Shown here: positions 62,954 to 64,000 of the stretch, in pieces
How the letters are laid out: every line of letters starts with the position of its first letter
How positions within the stretch are numbered: position 1 is the first letter of the stretch
DNA from: Planctomycetota bacterium
GTDB lineage: Bacteria; Planctomycetota; B15-G4
Direction of reading: 5' to 3'
NCBI GenBank assembly: GCA_029259715.1
Contig: JAJDEP010000009.1
Span: 20,720 to 84,719, forward strand
DNA: 64,000 nt
Position numbers and translations under genes: made by a program
Notes under the pieces: model-generated
The model's database searches: none
What the model was told of the DNA's origin: nothing
The model's input: the letters and a program-made list of their open reading frames with translations, nothing else

Positions 62954-64000
62954 ATGACCACCCCCCCCGGCAACGACAAGAACCCCGGCACGCCGCCCCG
63001 TCCCCAGGGACGCATGGGCGGGCTGCTGACCGTCATCCTGGTGGTGATGATGGTGTTCCTCATCACGCGCGCCTTCGGTGCGGGTGAAGGCACGACCAAC
63101 GGCCAGACCTTTCCCAACCTGATGAAGCTCGCGTACCAGGGTCGGGTGAACAAGGTGGTCTTCGTGGGCGAAGCGCGGGTCAGCGCGGAGGTCTCGCTCC
63201 CCGACGTCGAGCCGGGCGGTCCGCCGACCGCGACCTGGACCGACGTGCGGGTCCCCGAGCACGCGCGCGAAACCCGCCTGCTCGAACTGCAGACCCTCGT
63301 CGCCCGCGATGTGAAGAACGTGACCCTCGACGACCTCTCGCGCGAGATCTCCGACGGGAGCTGGCGCGTCGTCGGCGGCTACAGCATCGGCAGCGACTGG
63401 AACAGCGTGCCCAAGGGCGAGACGGGCCTCTACCTCGAGTACATGGTCGGCGGGACGTCCATCTGGGCGCGGGTGCTCGGCGACGTGAGCGATCGCCGCG
63501 TCGGCACCCTGCTGGCGACCTTGCGCAGCGACAACATCAACGTGTCCGCCGCGCCGGTGGGCTACGAGAACAAGATCGCCTACGAACCCGACGGCGACGC
63601 CTGGACCACGCTGATCATCACCATGATCCCGTGGCTGCTGATCATGGCCTTCTTCATCTTCATCATCACCCGGCAGATGCGCGCCTCGGGTGGCTCGGGC
63701 GGGATCATGTCGTTCGGACGCAGCCGCGTGAAGATGGTCAGCCCCGACACCCAGAAGGTGACCTTCGACCAGGTCGCCGGCGTCGAGGAGGCCAAGGAAG
63801 AGGTCCAGGAGATCATCCAGTTCCTCAAGAGCCCCAAGAAGTTCTCGCGGCTCGGCGGGCGGGTGCCGCGCGGCGTGCTGCTCGTGGGCAGCCCCGGCAC
63901 GGGCAAGACCCTGCTGGCCAAGGCCATCGCCGGTGAGGCGAGCGTGCCCTTCTTCCCGATCAGCGGCAGCGACTTCGTCGAGATGTTCGTGGGCGTGGGC
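62954..64000 (+). CDS. ftsH: ATP-dependent zinc metalloprotease FtsH, 3' part beyond window
   Basis: Three hundred forty-nine codons of FtsH are visible. The N-terminus is Pro-rich and ends before a membrane helix ([18 protein letters not shown], about 23-41). The periplasmic domain is about 175 residues, and a second helix ([19 protein letters not shown]) lies near 218-236. The AAA domain then begins [20 protein letters not shown] and carries the Walker A GSPGTGKT (312-319). The usual motif is GPPGTGKT, so Ser replaces Pro at 313. The membrane-anchored hexamer degrades membrane proteins; the HEXXH protease site is outside the window. The SPFH-type partners upstream (15089-16054) act with FtsH in other bacteria. 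No clear ribosome-binding site precedes the ATG. Confidence 0.93.
   Translation, partial: MTTPPGNDKNPGTPPRPQGRMGGLLTVILVVMMVFLITRAFGAGEGTTNGQTFPNLMKLAYQGRVNKVVFVGEARVSAEVSLPDVEPGGPPTATWTDVRVPEHARETRLLELQTLVARDVKNVTLDDLSREISDGSWRVVGGYSIGSDWNSVPKGETGLYLEYMVGGTSIWARVLGDVSDRRVGTLLATLRSDNINVSAAPVGYENKIAYEPDGDAWTTLIITMIPWLLIMAFFIFIITRQMRASGGSGGIMSFGRSRVKMVSPDTQKVTFDQVAGVEEAKEEVQEIIQFLKSPKKFSRLGGRVPRGVLLVGSPGTGKTLLAKAIAGEASVPFFPISGSDFVEMFVGVG

Overview
This is a gene-dense, very GC-rich (about 70% by eye) bacterial chromosome segment. I see no tRNA, rRNA operon, CRISPR array, insertion sequence or phage gene. The host is a diderm: the right end carries lipoproteins resembling BamD and LptE plus an MsbA-type ABC exporter, and many products have signal peptides. 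Exported HEAT, TPR and carboxypeptidase-regulatory repeat proteins, GT-C membrane proteins with TPR tails, split GcvPA/GcvPB and a WxFWWE motif ahead of HEAT repeats fit a high-GC Planctomycetota lineage best. Krumholzibacteriota-like or Myxococcota-like bacteria remain possible, and the phylum is inference only.

Layout. 1-636 (-) is the start of a sulfatase-modifying-factor-like protein. 816-7653 (+) is one compact run: an RluD-type pseudouridine synthase, methylmalonyl-CoA mutase large subunit, methylmalonyl-CoA epimerase, propionyl-CoA carboxylase beta chain, biotin carboxylase and biotin carrier. Together these cover propionyl-CoA to succinyl-CoA, except that the B12-binding part of the mutase is absent from the window. 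7670-11478 (-) holds a TMTC-like GT-C/TPR membrane protein coupled to a carboxymuconolactone-decarboxylase-like protein. 11718-18554 has a SurA-like exported protein, a lipoyl/octanoyl transferase, an NfeD/SPFH pair, DoxX and an exported HEAT protein. 18580-23166 (-) is a complete glycine cleavage operon (gcvT-gcvH-gcvPA-gcvPB); the LipM-like enzyme nearby could lipoylate GcvH.

23335-31082 is dominated by two giant, divergent, start-overlapping carboxypeptidase-regulatory repeat proteins, flanked by a small TPR protein and an FG-GAP lipoprotein. 31139-43576 carries housekeeping and accessory enzymes: NAD(P)HX epimerase, EttA, an SGNH-like protein followed by a 43-residue DUF5989-like peptide and a BtuF-like cobalamin-binding protein, an unusual Rieske-TPP-enzyme fusion, an acyl-CoA ligase, a B12-type radical SAM enzyme, a cysteine-dioxygenase-like cupin, DUF952 and NUDIX. 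43703-44139 is RNase P RNA. 44501-57751 holds a small exported protein with a sorting-signal-like tail, RuvX, two M28-type peptidases (one with an altered metal site), two GT-C proteins, two beta-propeller-like proteins and a CHAT protease. 57780-64000 ends with a methyltransferase, an MsbA-like exporter, RecO, BamD-like and LptE-like lipoproteins and the 5' part of ftsH.

Translational coupling is common: ATGA/GTGA four-base overlaps join rluD-mcm, pccA-bccp, the CMD-TMTC pair, gcvPA-gcvPB, the NUDIX-DUF952 pair and the two GT-C genes. Many starts are GTG or TTG. Very long open frames antisense to real genes are abundant and are codon-bias artefacts. The most unusual items are the Rieske-TPP fusion, the overlapping divergent starts of the two repeat proteins, the DUF5989-like peptide next to an SGNH protein, the CHAT protease with a low-complexity insert, and the FtsH with an enlarged periplasmic domain.
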